Part shown: piece by piece, positions 49,893 through 62,000 of the stretch
How positions within the stretch are numbered: the stretch's first letter is position 1
Layout: each line of letters opens with the position of its first letter
Assembly: GCA_964017045.1 (NCBI GenBank)
Contig: OZ024795.1
Location: 53,359,350-53,423,349 of the forward strand
DNA: 64,000 nt
Direction: 5' to 3'
Source: Omphiscola glabra
Taxonomy: Eukaryota > Mollusca > Gastropoda > Lymnaeidae
The notes under the pieces: model-generated
The model's database searches: none
The model's input: the letters and a program-made list of their open reading frames with translations, nothing else
What the model was told of the DNA's origin: nothing
Translations under genes and position numbers: made by a program

Positions 49893-50192
49893 CGTATCCG
49901 AAAATTTGATCAAAAGAAATTTCGTCGACGGAAAATTGATAGACGGAAATTTGATCGAACGGAAATTTGGTAGAATCGTTATTTTAGTTTATATGTTAAA
50001 ATTTTCCGTCAAATTTCATTTTTGAACGTATTATTTTGTTTACTATATAGTATAGTGCGTTCAAAAAGAAATTTGACGAACATTTTAACGTCTGAACTGA
50101 AAAAAAAGATTCGACCAAACTTCCGTTCGATCAAATCACCGTCGATCAATTTTCCGTCGATGAAATTTCTTTCGATCAAATTTCCGGTAACC
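49893..50192. mobile_element. Mutator-like foldback MITE, copy 2 (300 bp)
   Basis: Same family as 33553-33836 but in opposite orientation: it begins CGTATCCG and ends CCGGTAACC. The 9-bp duplication GTATTGGCC lies at 49884-49892 and 50193-50201. The arms repeat AAATTTGATC and GACGGAAA motifs, and the centre carries a TTTTGAACG/CGTTCAAAA palindrome. No coding capacity. Confidence 0.78.
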
Positions 50193-50387
50193 GTATTGGC
50201 CCACATTGAAAATGAGCAGGTCAGCATGTAAGAGGGTGCTGAAAGAAATGTTTGAAAATGGATCTTGTGAAGGATGGTTTTAAATAACTTAATTTATCAA
50301 ACAGTTGAAAGATCAGTTATTAAAAATAACTGAAAACTTTTTAAACCCCATTATTTTTTTAACTTATGTGTGGTTTGTTTGTTGTAG

Positions 50388-50445
50388 TTGGAATTCTATG
50401 GATGAACCTCATTTCACTAAGATTCCCGGCATCCCAGAGAGCTGA
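50388..50445 (+). CDS. Possible short terminal exon
   Basis: After an acceptor-like TTTGTTGTAG, one base plus 18 codons read WNSMDEPHFTKIPGIPES then TGA at 50443-50445. The phase would be compatible with exon 8 of the upstream fucosidase gene (an alternative 3' end). But the evidence is thin and chance is a fair explanation. The stop codon overlaps the start of the next array. Confidence 0.2.
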
Positions 50446-50671
50446 CAGTTTGTTCAAAGCTTACTGGTGCCGTACATAGCTGACATTTTGTTCAAAGCTT
50501 ACTGGTGCCGTACATAGCTGACATTTTGTTCAGAGCTTACTGGTGCCGTACATAGCTGACATTTTGTTCAAAGCTTACTGGTGTCGTACATAGCTGACAT
50601 TTTGTTCAGAGCTTACTGGTGCCGTACATAGCTGACATTTTGTTCAAGGCTTACTGGTGCCGTACATTTTG
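50439..50671. repeat. Minisatellite, 38-bp unit, 6 copies
   Basis: The unit contains AGCTGACATTTTGTTCAAAG followed by CTTACTGGTGCCGTACAT. Confidence 0.92.
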
Positions 50672-52100
50672 ATGTAATCGACTATCTGATATCGTTCCGT
50701 TTTCTAAATTTCTGCCATAAACGTGGCAACTAAAAAAAATAACTTATTTAAAAATAGTCTTCTTGTGAGTTTCAATGTCTTGAGTAGTTTAGTTTGCTCT
50801 GCTTATAACGTGCGTTGCTTCATTCACCTTTGAAATTATGCCCCCCACCCCTCCCCCCCCCAACTTATTACCATATAAAATTATGAATATGAAGAGGTAT
50901 CTGTCAATGGATCTATAAAATTCGTCTCATATTCTTTTCGTTTGAAAAAAGTTAGTTTAGGAAAATAATGTCACCTCCCTATAATGAATTATTGTGTCAG
51001 GTAACACAAAATAGATTTGCAATGGTGGAACTTGGTTTACTTGCCGTTGGCTAAGCTCCCACTGCAGTTGTGAAACTTGATTTACTTGCCCTAAGCCCCA
51101 CACCTTGCTGATTTAAATATTGCATCCCCATCAACATTCAATATACCCCCTTCACCCCCACATTATTTGTTACTTGGTAATGTGCCAGTATTCCAAGATG
51201 TGCAAGTTGTGGGCCTTTTCTTTGGTATCGCAATAAGTGGAATAAGTTAAGAACCTTCTTGACCTAGGGAAAGAATACAGGGGCAGTTAATCATTGTTAG
51301 CTGGGCTCCACTGAAATGGAAGCAACACCTACCACATAAAGCCCTTCGATGGTTGCTATATCTGACCTTGATGATAGCAGCAAACAAGTTAACTGAACAC
51401 AGGAGTTAAGTAGTAAACAACATCAGTACGTTTGCGCTTGCCAACTCAGGGTCAATATATAGGCCTAATGACTGGCCTAAAATGATAATGGCCAGATTTC
51501 ACTTTATAGGTTAACTTTTCCCACCTTTCAAGAGACAAAATTATTTATATATGCCTAACAATTTTAATTTCTCTACTTAACTACTATCCAGAAAAAAAAC
51601 ACACACACGCACAAACCAGTACAAAGTAATCAGCAGACGTGGTAATTATGTTCTTTTTGCTTTAAAATTGCATTTATGATGCTAATCAAACATAGGGATT
51701 CATCATAGTGTATAAATAGATTTGTACTTTAAAAAAAAACAACTTAGAACGACATAACTATCATAATATAATGATTTCAGTGTGTTTCACGGGACTGTTG
51801 TGGGTGAAACTGCGATGACATTTTCTTTACTTTAGATTTGAAAATTTAGGCAACAAGACCTAGGCTAGGTCCTTCCTTGCGAAGGTCAAATTCTGCGGTT
51901 TTCTGTTCCCATTTATTTATCTTGTCTGTCTTCATAGCTATTTCGCTATGTCTCTGGTCTAATTTAGAATTATTTTGTTTTGACCAGCTGGTTTATTTTC
52001 AAAAAGTTTTTTCTGGCAGATTCTGTTTTTTCTGGTATGTTCTATGTTCCATATTTTTGTCCCATATTCATATAGGATTATATTTCCTCCTGCAACCACT
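50672..52100. other. AT-rich intergenic sequence
   Basis: Contains a C-rich patch near 50838-50862, a short duplication (ACTTGRTTTACTTGCC near 51028 and 51066) and an (AC)n near 51600. Small open frames such as 51877-52197 run into the next array and carry no recognised motif. No gene supported. Confidence 0.45.
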
Positions 52101-52118
52101 TGATTTACAACCTCTTTG

Positions 52119-52303
52119 TGATACAACCACTTGTGATACAACACCTTGTGATACAACCTCTTGTGATGTAACCTCTTGTGATACAACCTCTTGGTGATAC
52201 AACCTCTTTGTGATACAACCTCTTGTGATACAACCTCCTGTGACTGTGATACAACCTCTTGTGATACAACTTCTTGTGATACAACTTCTTGTGATACGTT
52301 GGG
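52119..52303. repeat. Minisatellite, 15-bp unit, about 12 copies
   Basis: The unit is CTTGTGATACAACCT, with a few one-base insertions. Confidence 0.9.
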
Positions 52304-52365
52304 AGGTAGCTTCTAATATGGCTTTGGCGATTTGTTATCAGACTTTTTCCGTGGTGTTGTTTTTG

Positions 52366-52462
52366 TGGGATGTCACAAGGTAGTCATCACGTCTTGTGTG
52401 ATGTCACTGAGTAGTTCATCACGTCTTGAGTGATGTCACTAAATAGTTCATCACTTCTTGCT
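52366..52462. repeat. Tandem repeat, about 33-bp unit, 3 copies
   Basis: The unit contains GTTCATCACGTCTTGWGTGA and then TGTCACT. Confidence 0.8.
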
Positions 52463-52904
52463 GTATATAAATCCCAGTTTGCTTCTTTGAGATTCCAATG
52501 TGTAAGCATACATCATAAAAAAACGTACTTCTATTCACTAATCAAGTTAATTTTATTAAAAAACTAGTTCCACCTTTCTGAAATACATAATCTTTGGTGT
52601 TTATTAAGGGTAGTGGAATAAGTATTTAGTCAGGGAAGCAGTGTTAAAACTGGTTTCTGAATATTGCAAACTTAGTCAGCCTGAATGCTTAACTTTACTT
52701 AATGTTTTTTTAGTACACATGGTTCTTTAGATTACTTACCAAGATAAAAGGGGTCGCAAACAGGGCCTAAAATATTGACGAGGCTATCACTGAAAATCCT
52801 GTCTTTTAAACTTAAGAAATAGATTTGTTTTACACTTTACAAAATAACAGGTCTTTTTTTTTTTTTCTTTGACAATAATGAAACAAATTGAAAATCAACA
52901 CCAT

Positions 52905-53172
52905 TTGTACACCCTTTATATATATATACACACATACATTTATACACCATTTATATACATACATTTATACACCATTTATATTCATACATACATTTATAAA
53001 CCATGTATATACATACATAAATTCATACACCATTTATATACATACATGAATTTATACACCATTTATATGCATACATTTATACAAAATTTATATACATTTA
53101 TACACCATTTATTTTCATACATGCATTTATACACAATTTATATACATGCATACATTTATACACCATTTTTCA
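52905..53172. repeat. Minisatellite, about 26-bp AT-rich unit
   Basis: ACATTTATACACCATTTATA units, separated by ATACAT spacers of varying length. A weathered piece of the same motif recurs at 53805-53860, on the other side of the LINE fragment, which suggests that the LINE landed in this array. Confidence 0.88.
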
Positions 53173-53194
53173 GGTTCACCAACACATAGAAAAA

Positions 53195-53790
53195 CTGCAA
53201 AAAAGTTCAAAACTCAGCTGCTAAGTTAGCTCTAGAGGCCAAGAAGCATGATCACGTCACTCCACTACTTCACTCACTCCATTGGCTCCCTTTACTTACA
53301 GACAAGCATTGATTACAAGCTGTCTGTTCTCTGGTTCCTGCCCTTCCTATCTTACTTAACTTCTTTCTGTCTATTCACCACTTCAATAGCTTTGTTCCTC
53401 CGCAGACACGCATATTCTTTCTGTTCTTAGAACACGCACTAAAACATATGGTGAACGATCTTTCTCTTTCTGTGCCCCCAAACAATGGAATTTTCTCTCA
53501 TTACACATCTGCAATATACTGACCATCACAGCCTTCAAAACTGCCCTCAAGACCCATCTCTTCAAACTCTACCATACCGACTCATTCTTACCCCCCACCC
53601 CAACTGATAAAACACGATAGATGCTACTGGGTGCTGTCCACTGCTAGTAATTGGGTGAGTGAGGTCAAGCTTTTTACCAATTGTTGTTTTTAAATGTATA
53701 ATTTTATGTAATTGCTAATTTTTATGTGAAGTGCAGTGAGCCTAGCCCTAGGCTGGGGAACTGCGCTATATAAAACCACCTTAATAATAA
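53195..53790 (+). mobile_element. CR1/L2-like LINE, 3' fragment
   Basis: The plus strand encodes KVQNSAAKLALEAKKHDHV and LLHSLHWLPL, then after a stop and frame change a remnant of the conserved C-terminal block (TYGERSFSFCAPKQWNF, AFKTALKTHLFKL). The 3' end has GGGGAACTGCGCTATATAAA followed by an (AATAAT)-type tail. It is 5'-truncated, as is usual for LINE copies, and belongs to the same family as the minus-strand copy at 948-2680. Confidence 0.85.
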
Positions 53791-54130
53791 TATAAATATA
53801 TATATATACATACATTTATGCACCATTTATAAACATACATGTATACACCATTTATATACAAAACAATTGTAAGATTAATTAATGTTATTAGAAGTCAATA
53901 GAAAGGCAATAGAAATCAAATATTGAAAGCTTTATTATCAGAACCAAAATGGAATAACTGCAGTAGTTTGTACAAAACTCATGTATCTGATTAGGTGTTT
54001 TTTGAACAAAGAATAAATCTGACTAAAAGACAGTGAATGAAGCTCAAAACATTTAATATTGAATATCTGGCAATTTGAAGATAACAATATAATGCAATAA
54101 TTAGCACTTGTTTGATAGTAACATAGGGTA

Positions 54131-54303
54131 CATGGACAAAGTGATGAGCAGTGGTTTGACAGCAACATACATGGACAAAGTGATGAGCAGTGGTTTGACA
54201 GCAACATACATGGACAAAGTGATGAACAGTGGTTTGACAGCAACATACATGGACAAAGTGACTAGCAGTGGTTTGACAGCAACATACATGGACAAAGTGA
54301 CTG
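54131..54303. repeat. Minisatellite, 39-bp unit, 4.5 copies
   Basis: The unit contains ACATGGACAAAGTGATGAGC then AGTGGTTTGACAGCAAC. Open frames on both strands follow from the multiple-of-three length. Confidence 0.93.
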
Positions 54304-56013
54304 AGCACTCAGATCAACTCAAAAATTAATATAGAAAAGAATAAATCTATAATTGATCAAAAAGGAACACATGTTGTGATGTGAGTATTCTATGAATTAT
54401 TGACAAAGCAAAGCTAGAAAATAAATATCATTCATCCAGACAGGGCAGTGTTTGATCAGGCAGCGTAACCATAGCAATGCAGGAAACATTTATAATGCAG
54501 AAAAGATGCTACTGAGTGACCTACTGAATGGTGCTACTAAGTGGTGCTACTGAATGGTGGAAGTTCCAAATCATAAGAGTCTAATGATGTGTGGATTAGT
54601 TAGAAGCAACATAAAATATTGTGCTGCCTTCAGGCCAATAGTGTGTAATTTCTAAAATTAACAAATTAAATTAAATCTGCTAAAATTCAGGGTTTTATCT
54701 AAGGTATAGAGAAAAAAATCCAAACACCAACATATTTATAAGAAAAAACCTTTCAGTATTGCTAGACTGGCCCTTCATCTTTTTAACATGTGCAACACAT
54801 TTCAAGAATGTAACTGAAAATCTGTTACTATAACCCAGTCATCCAGCAACGTTATGGAGTGAACCCAAGAGAAATGTGAACAAACTACTGTATGTCTGGT
54901 TTATTTTATAATCCAAAATTAAGGAGCTTATTAAAAAAGCATATTGTAAGCACATATCATGACCGTAACCATCTTCTATGTTTTATTAGCACTGCTAGTA
55001 TCACAGATCTTCAAGTCAACCAAAAATTGTATAAATGCAAAATTATCTCCGGCCACACATTAAATTATAAAAATGAAAAGTGCAAATACTTGAGCTGTTG
55101 TAAATCTACTAGGTCATTCAGCTGTTGTATGTCTAGGCAATACAAGAATCTTCCAAAATGTTGGAAAGCTACAAAATACATCAATAACAAATAGGTTTAA
55201 AAAAAAAATCACATAATTCTTAGTTAACAGTTTTAAAAGACATAGCACATTCCCTCATAGCACATTCCCTTTTTGAGAATTTAATTTCTATCCTCCTCTT
55301 AAATGAGTAACGCCACAGGGAAATCGAATACACTGCAGCAGTTACTGCTCTTCTCTTGCGTTATTTATATTAATATATGTAAAACAAATAGTCCAGTTAA
55401 CTGTATAATTAAACACATTATTCTAATGTTAAATTAATAGATATGTATATTTAATTAATATATATCTTCTACACCAGGGGTGGGAAACTGTATCGCCAAT
55501 CAACACATGTGGGGGAATGGCCCTCTCAAGTTGGTGAATTTGTTTTATTCACAAAATAATTTTTTTTTAAAGTAAAGATTGAATGTAAAATTGAAAATCT
55601 GAAAATTATTGCATTATCTAAGTTTATCCAAATTTAATTTTATTTACAATAAATCTAAAAGGAAATAAATTAGTTGAATGTGTGTAATTTATATTTATTT
55701 AATTTACTTGTATTTGTAGTATTTTGTGATTTATAGGCCTATGTGGTGGGGTGAATTTTTTATTTTCTTTAGCCACAACTGTGACCTTTTTTGGAAAAGA
55801 GGTTGCCCACCAAGTTACTGGATTGACTGCTTTATAAATTCTGCACTATTTAAGGCATATACAAATTAGCCACATATCTTGAGGGACAAAAATTAGGCAC
55901 ACAACGAGAGAGCCAAGGGTGTTACAATTTTTAAATATAATCAGCAAGCTAATGAGCCAATAAAATATTGCACTTCAGTCATGGACAAGCTTCTACCAAT
56001 GTCAAGGTCAAAT
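54304..56013. other. AT-rich sequence downstream of the PTB-domain gene, with a decayed hAT-like end
   Basis: Mostly AT-rich. On the minus strand its right part would be the 3' untranslated region of the PTB gene. A CAGGGGTGGGAAACT terminus near 55475 and AGAGGTTGCCCACC near 55800 could be the ends of a degenerate hAT element. An open frame at 54892-55194 is cysteine-rich but shows no family motif or gene context. Confidence 0.4.
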
Positions 56014-59000
56014 TCAGGCTGATTTTCTTAGTTCCTCACAAGAACCAATGAGTCCGTTCAAAGCCTTGGGCTGTGGAGAAACAAAAGGTTTTAAAAAAAT
56101 AGATTAACTTATCCAAAAAAAACAATCTAAGATTCTTGAAATTTTAGCACTCAGAATTTAGCAGGTCACTTATACTTATAATGTAAGCCACCTAGCTAGC
56201 AATAGCTTAACTAATAATTTATACCAGCTAGCTAGCAATAGCTTAATTTATAATTTATTCCAACTAGCTAGCAATAGCTTAACTAATAATTCGTACCAGC
56301 TAGATAGCAATAGCTTGACGAATAATTTAAGCCTGCTACCAATAGCAATACCAATAACTTATGCCTGCTAGCTAGCAATAGTTTAAATCTTAAATAAATA
56401 ATAATCAATGCCTGCTAGCAATAGCTCAACTAATAATTTTATAATAAAATAAGCTTGTATTCAACAAAAATATGTAACATGGATACATATTTATATGACA
56501 TTTTGTCAACAGTTGTAATATGGATATATATTTATATCACATTTTGGCAATAGTTGTAACATGGATATATATTTATATCACATTTTGACAACAGTTTTAA
56601 AATATATAAAAACATAAAACTTACAGCATTCTTTCAACAGATTATAACCAAAAGAACATCAAGTAAAAATAACAACCATGGTGGCATTAAAATTGTACAA
56701 CCATGAAGATGATTCTTTTCATTTGTACAAATATGAAGATGATTCTTTACAATGTCCCCTATTTGACTAAAAACTTGAGATATAACACCAATAAAGTCTG
56801 CTTTAATGTTCACAAAGTAACTTCACTCTACCTTTCTAATGCTAAATTCTCTACCTGTGGCCATTACCAAACTTTCTAGTCTCTTAAGTCTTCTAAGTTT
56901 ATTAAATAATTTACTCACCAATACTACACAGTATGATTTTTGCCTGAAATCACAATGACAAAAATGTTTACATTATAACAGAACTCATAAAAATATTCCA
57001 GTACTAGATGGACGACTTCTATCAAAAGAAAAATTCATACATTGGTTCCAGCTAAATTCTTGTTAAGGTCAAGTTTTCCACCTCATTCTGGGTTAAGCAA
57101 GTCTTACCATAAACAAATAAGAGGTATTATAGAGGTCTTTTTACATTTTGAAAATATGTCAATGTTAAAGACATTAAAGACGTTAAAGTGCAAGTTCTTT
57201 CTCTAAACAAATTTTAATTTAGAACGGTGCGGGACATGATTTAATTTTTATTTTTATTACAACCCCCCAAAGAAACTGGTGTACGAACAAATATCTTAAG
57301 AAAAATGCATGGTATTTAATGACTGAACAATCTATAGATACAATCAAGTCAAATGAACTGAAGAAAAGACTATTGCTTACTTCCCCTTGATCATCACTTT
57401 CAAAGACAAAACATTTGAAATCTTTTGCCATGTTACAGGTGGTTTCTCTGAAAGGGAGGTGAGAGAGAAAAATATTTATGTAAAAATGAGTTTCCCTGAA
57501 TTAAGATAAACATCATGTTTGTGACATTCCCCATACAATTTTTATAATCTCATCTTCCTTTTAGTAAACTTTTGTTTCAATAATTCTTTCATTTAATAAT
57601 GATATCAAACTATTTGTTAAATTATGGAAATTGGACTTTTTATGTATCTGCAAAATTGGAAAATTATTTTTATTGTACATTTCGGACAAGTATAATACAC
57701 AACAAATATAGGATAGTTATCACCATGTATGATACAGAACAAACATAGGGTAGTTATCACCATGTATGATACACAACAAACATAGGGTAGCTATCCCTTT
57801 AACCCCTTCACTACCTCTGGGTTTTAAAAAAACAACGATTTTTGATGACTCAGCAATAAAAAATATATATATATATATATATAAAAAAAAAATTTAAAAA
57901 AAAAGAAGAAATTTCCGGTAATTTCATTCTCTATCCAATTCGTTTTTTAACTCCCCTATAGCTAAACGAATAAAGAAATATATAGCATTGAAAATGACGT
58001 CGACGTGACGTCCTTGGTATTTCAGAAAAGTTCTTTGCCTTTTTGTTATGACGACTATGTGATGTCCTTGGTATTTGAAAGTGGGTGATCGTGACGTCGC
58101 GTCGACATCATCGGTAGCGAAAAGGTTAAAAAATTTCTTACTTTTAAATTACTCTTGGACTAATTGCTATTTTAAAAATAAAAAGTCAAATCTCAAATCC
58201 AAACCGCTGATCCCTACACACAAGCACAGAAGTAATGTAACAGTTTATTAATATTACCCTTAAGCTAATATGAGATTGCTGAGGAAATAATACTACAAAC
58301 ATGGCCACAGGTGGGCAGGATATTTCACCACCAAACTAATCTTACCCTGCGATGTAGCCAAAAAATAATAGCATATCTGTCCTCCTGCCACAAGCAGAGA
58401 CTTCTGTGTAAGAGTGGGACAACAATAGCTGGAATGCATGTTACATGACTGGTTAGTATAGAAACTTGCATTGGTTAATTCAGGGTAATACATGACTGGT
58501 TATTAGTATAAAAGCTTGCATTGGTTAATTCATTGTAATACATGAAGGGTTATTAGTATAGAAGCTTTCATTGGTTAATTCAGGATAATAGATGACTGTT
58601 TTGTATAAAAACTTGCATTGGTTAATTCAGGATAATAGATGACTGTTTTGTATAAAAACTTGCATTGGTTAATTCAGGATAATAGATGACTGTTTTGTAT
58701 AAAAACTTGCATTGGTTAATTCAGGATAATAGACGACTGTTTTGTATAAAAACTTGCATTGGTTAATATGAATGAAGCCTGTACCCGGTATTGGCATTTC
58801 AAGGTAAGAGATTAAAATGTCCAGAGATGCAGGTTTGTTTTTATTGACAAGCTAAAGCAACCATAAGTTATCCATGGATTGACAAGCTAAAGTAACCATA
58901 AGTTATTCCATGGATTGACAAGCTAAAGTAACCATAAGTTATTCCATGGATTGACAAGCTAAAGTAACCATAAGTTATTCCATGGATTGACAAGCTAAAG

Positions 59001-62000
59001 CAACCATAAGTTATCCATGGATTGACAAGCTAAAGTAACCATAAGTTATTCCATGGATTGACAAGCTAAAGCAACCAAAAGTTATTCCATGGATTCTTCT
59101 TCTTCTTCTTATGCCTTTTTACCCCGTCTGGGGCATAGGCCATCCACAAGAATTTTCCACTCATCCCGGTCCTGTGCTTTCCTTTCCAATTGCTTCCAGT
59201 TGTATCCCATATTTTGCGTGTCTGTCTCTAGTTCACGTCTCCATGTATTCTTAGGTCTTCCTCTCTTTCTTTTTCCCTGTGGATTCCATGTTAGACATTG
59301 TCTGGTGGTGCTATCTGGGGGTTTTCTCAGAGTATGCCCAATCCACCTCCATCTTTTCTTTATGATGTCTTCATCAACGGGCACCTGGTATGTCCTTTCT
59401 AATAGATCTTTGTTGGTGATGGTATTTGGCCATTTGATGTTAAGGATCTTTCTAAGGCATGTGTTTATGAATGTCTGCACTTTCTGTGTAATGCTCGCTG
59501 ATGTTTTCCACGTTTCTGCTCCATAAAGTAAGACTGTTTTGACATTTGTATTAAAGATTCTGACTTTGGTTTGAAGTTTCAGCTGCTTCGACTCCCATAT
59601 TTTCTTTAATAACACAAATGCTGATCTAGCTTTTCCAATTCTAGACCTCACGTCTGCGTCGGATCCGCCGTTTGTGTCTATGGTGCTGCCTAAGTAATTG
59701 AAGGACTCCACTTCTTCCAGTGCCTTTCCTTCCAGACAGATATGCTCTTGGTTGGATGAGTTCACCTTCATGATTTTTGTCTTGCTTTTATTTATATTAA
59801 GTCCGAGCTGTGATGAAAAGGTGGCTACATCTTTTGTTTTTTCCTGCATTTGTTGCTGGTTGTGGGACAGAAGTGCAATGTCATCTGCAAAGTCTAGGTC
59901 ATTCAGTTGTTCCCAGAGTGTCCACTGTATCCCATTCCTTTTTTTGTCTGTGGATTTTTTCAGTATCCAGTCAATGGCAAGGATGAATAGAAATGGGGAC
60001 AAGAGGCATCCTTGTCTGACTCCTGTTTCGACTGTAAAGGCATCTGTGAGTCTACCTTCGTGGACCACCCTGCATGTCATTTCTTCATAAGAGCTCTGAA
60101 TAATCCTGACTAATTTCCCTGGTACTCCATAGTGCCAAAGAAGTTTCCACAATGTTTGTCGGTCCAGGCTATCAAAGGCCTTTTCGTAGTCTATAAAATT
60201 TACGTATAAAGGGGAGTTCCATTCGATGGATTGTTCTACAATGATTCTCAGTGCTGCAATTTGATCTGTGCATGATCTGTTTTGGCGGAATCCAGCCTGT
60301 TGATCTCGTAGCTGCATGTCGACCTGGTCTTTCATTCTATTCAAAATAATTCTGTTAAAGACCTTTCCTGGTATGGACAGCAGTGTGATTCCTCTGTAAT
60401 TTGCACAATTGCTGAGATCCCCTTTCTTTGGTATCTTGATGAGGTATCCTTCTTTCCAATCTTTTGGAACTCTCTCTTCTTCCCATATCTTTTCAAACAG
60501 AGGGTGCAGCATGTTGACTATTGTATTTATATCAGCTCTCATCATCTCTGCTGTGATGTTGTCCGGTCCCGGTGCTTTCCCTAATTTGAGCTGCTTGATG
60601 GCCAGAGCTATTTCTTCCCTATTTGGGGCGCTTTCTTCTATTTGTAAGTCTTCATTTGCTGGTTGTATGTCTGGTGTGTCTGTGGGTGGGGGTCTGTTTA
60701 ATAGTTCTTTAAAGTATTCCACCCATCTTTTTTGTTGCTCTTTCCTTTCTGTTATTGATCTACCTTCTCTATCTTTGACAGGTCTCTCCGGCCTTTTGTA
60801 TCGCCCTGACAGCTTTCTTGTTATATCGTAGAGCTCTCTCAGGTTGCCCTTCTTGGCTGCTTCTTCTGCTGTTGATGCTAGGCCATCTATGTAGGCATTC
60901 TTATCTTTTTTTTATGCTGTTTTTTACTTTTTGGTTTGCTTCTTTATATTTCTCTTGCGCTTTTGTTTTCTCCGCCCTGGTGCGGCTGCTGTTAACTAAA
61001 CTTTTCATTTCTTTTCTCTCTTTTATTTTTTGCAGTGTGTTGATTGAGAGCCAGTCTTTGTGTTTCTGTTTCACTGATCCTAAAACTTCTTGGCAAGTGG
61101 ATGTTACAGACGACTTTATGTTTTGCCATTTATGTTCTACTTGGTCATCTTCTGTTTGGTCTTCCAGCACTTGGAACTTATTCCTTAAGGTAACACTGAA
61201 TTCCTCTCTTTTCTGCTCATTTACCAAAAGTGCTACGTTGAATTTTGTTCGCTTAACAGTTGGCGGTTCCCAGTTCTTCTTCAACTTTAACTTTAGTCTT
61301 GCCCAAACAAGATGATGATCAGATGCGACATCTGCTCCTCGTTTTGCTCGTACATCTTGTAGAGACTTTCTAAATTTTTTGTTAATGCATATGTGGTCTA
61401 TTTGGTTTTGCGTTTTGTTGTCCGGGGATACCCATGTTATCTTGTGGATGTTTTTATGTTGGAATTCGCTGCCTCCGATAACAAGCTCATGTGTTGCGCA
61501 GAAGTCTGCTAGTTTTTCTCCGTTCTCATTTCTCTCTCCTACACCATGGCGTCCCATGATTTCCTCATATCCACTGTTGTCGTTTCCGATCTTGGCGTTA
61601 AGGTCCCCCATTAAAATGTTCAGGTCTCTATTTGGGAATTTTTCTATTATTGTTTGTAGTCTATTGTAGAATGTTTCTTTCTCGTCTTCTTTGCTGTCGT
61701 TGGTGGGTGCGTAACACTGTATTATGTTCATCTTTATTTTCTTTTTCTTGGTTCGGAATGTTGCTGTTATTATTCTTGGTCCATGGGCTTCCCATCCAAT
61801 CAATGAATCCTGTGCCATCCTAGACAACATTAGAGCGACTCCTTGTGTGTGCGGAGCATTTTCCTCCTCATGCCCAGAGTATAGTAACATTTCTCCCGAG
61901 GCCAAAGTTATTTGTCCAGCTTGTATCCATCTTGTTTCACAGATGCCCAGCAGTGTAAGTTTGTAAGTTCTCATTTCTGCTGCCACCTGCGCTGCTTTCC

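Noticed and set aside
54892..55194. 100-residue cysteine-rich open frame
   Set aside because: No recognisable motif, promoter or splice context; composition compatible with chance in AT-rich DNA, though not excluded.
57837..57895. (AT)n stretch as a promoter or origin
   Set aside because: It is a simple repeat inside the piggyBac-like MITE.
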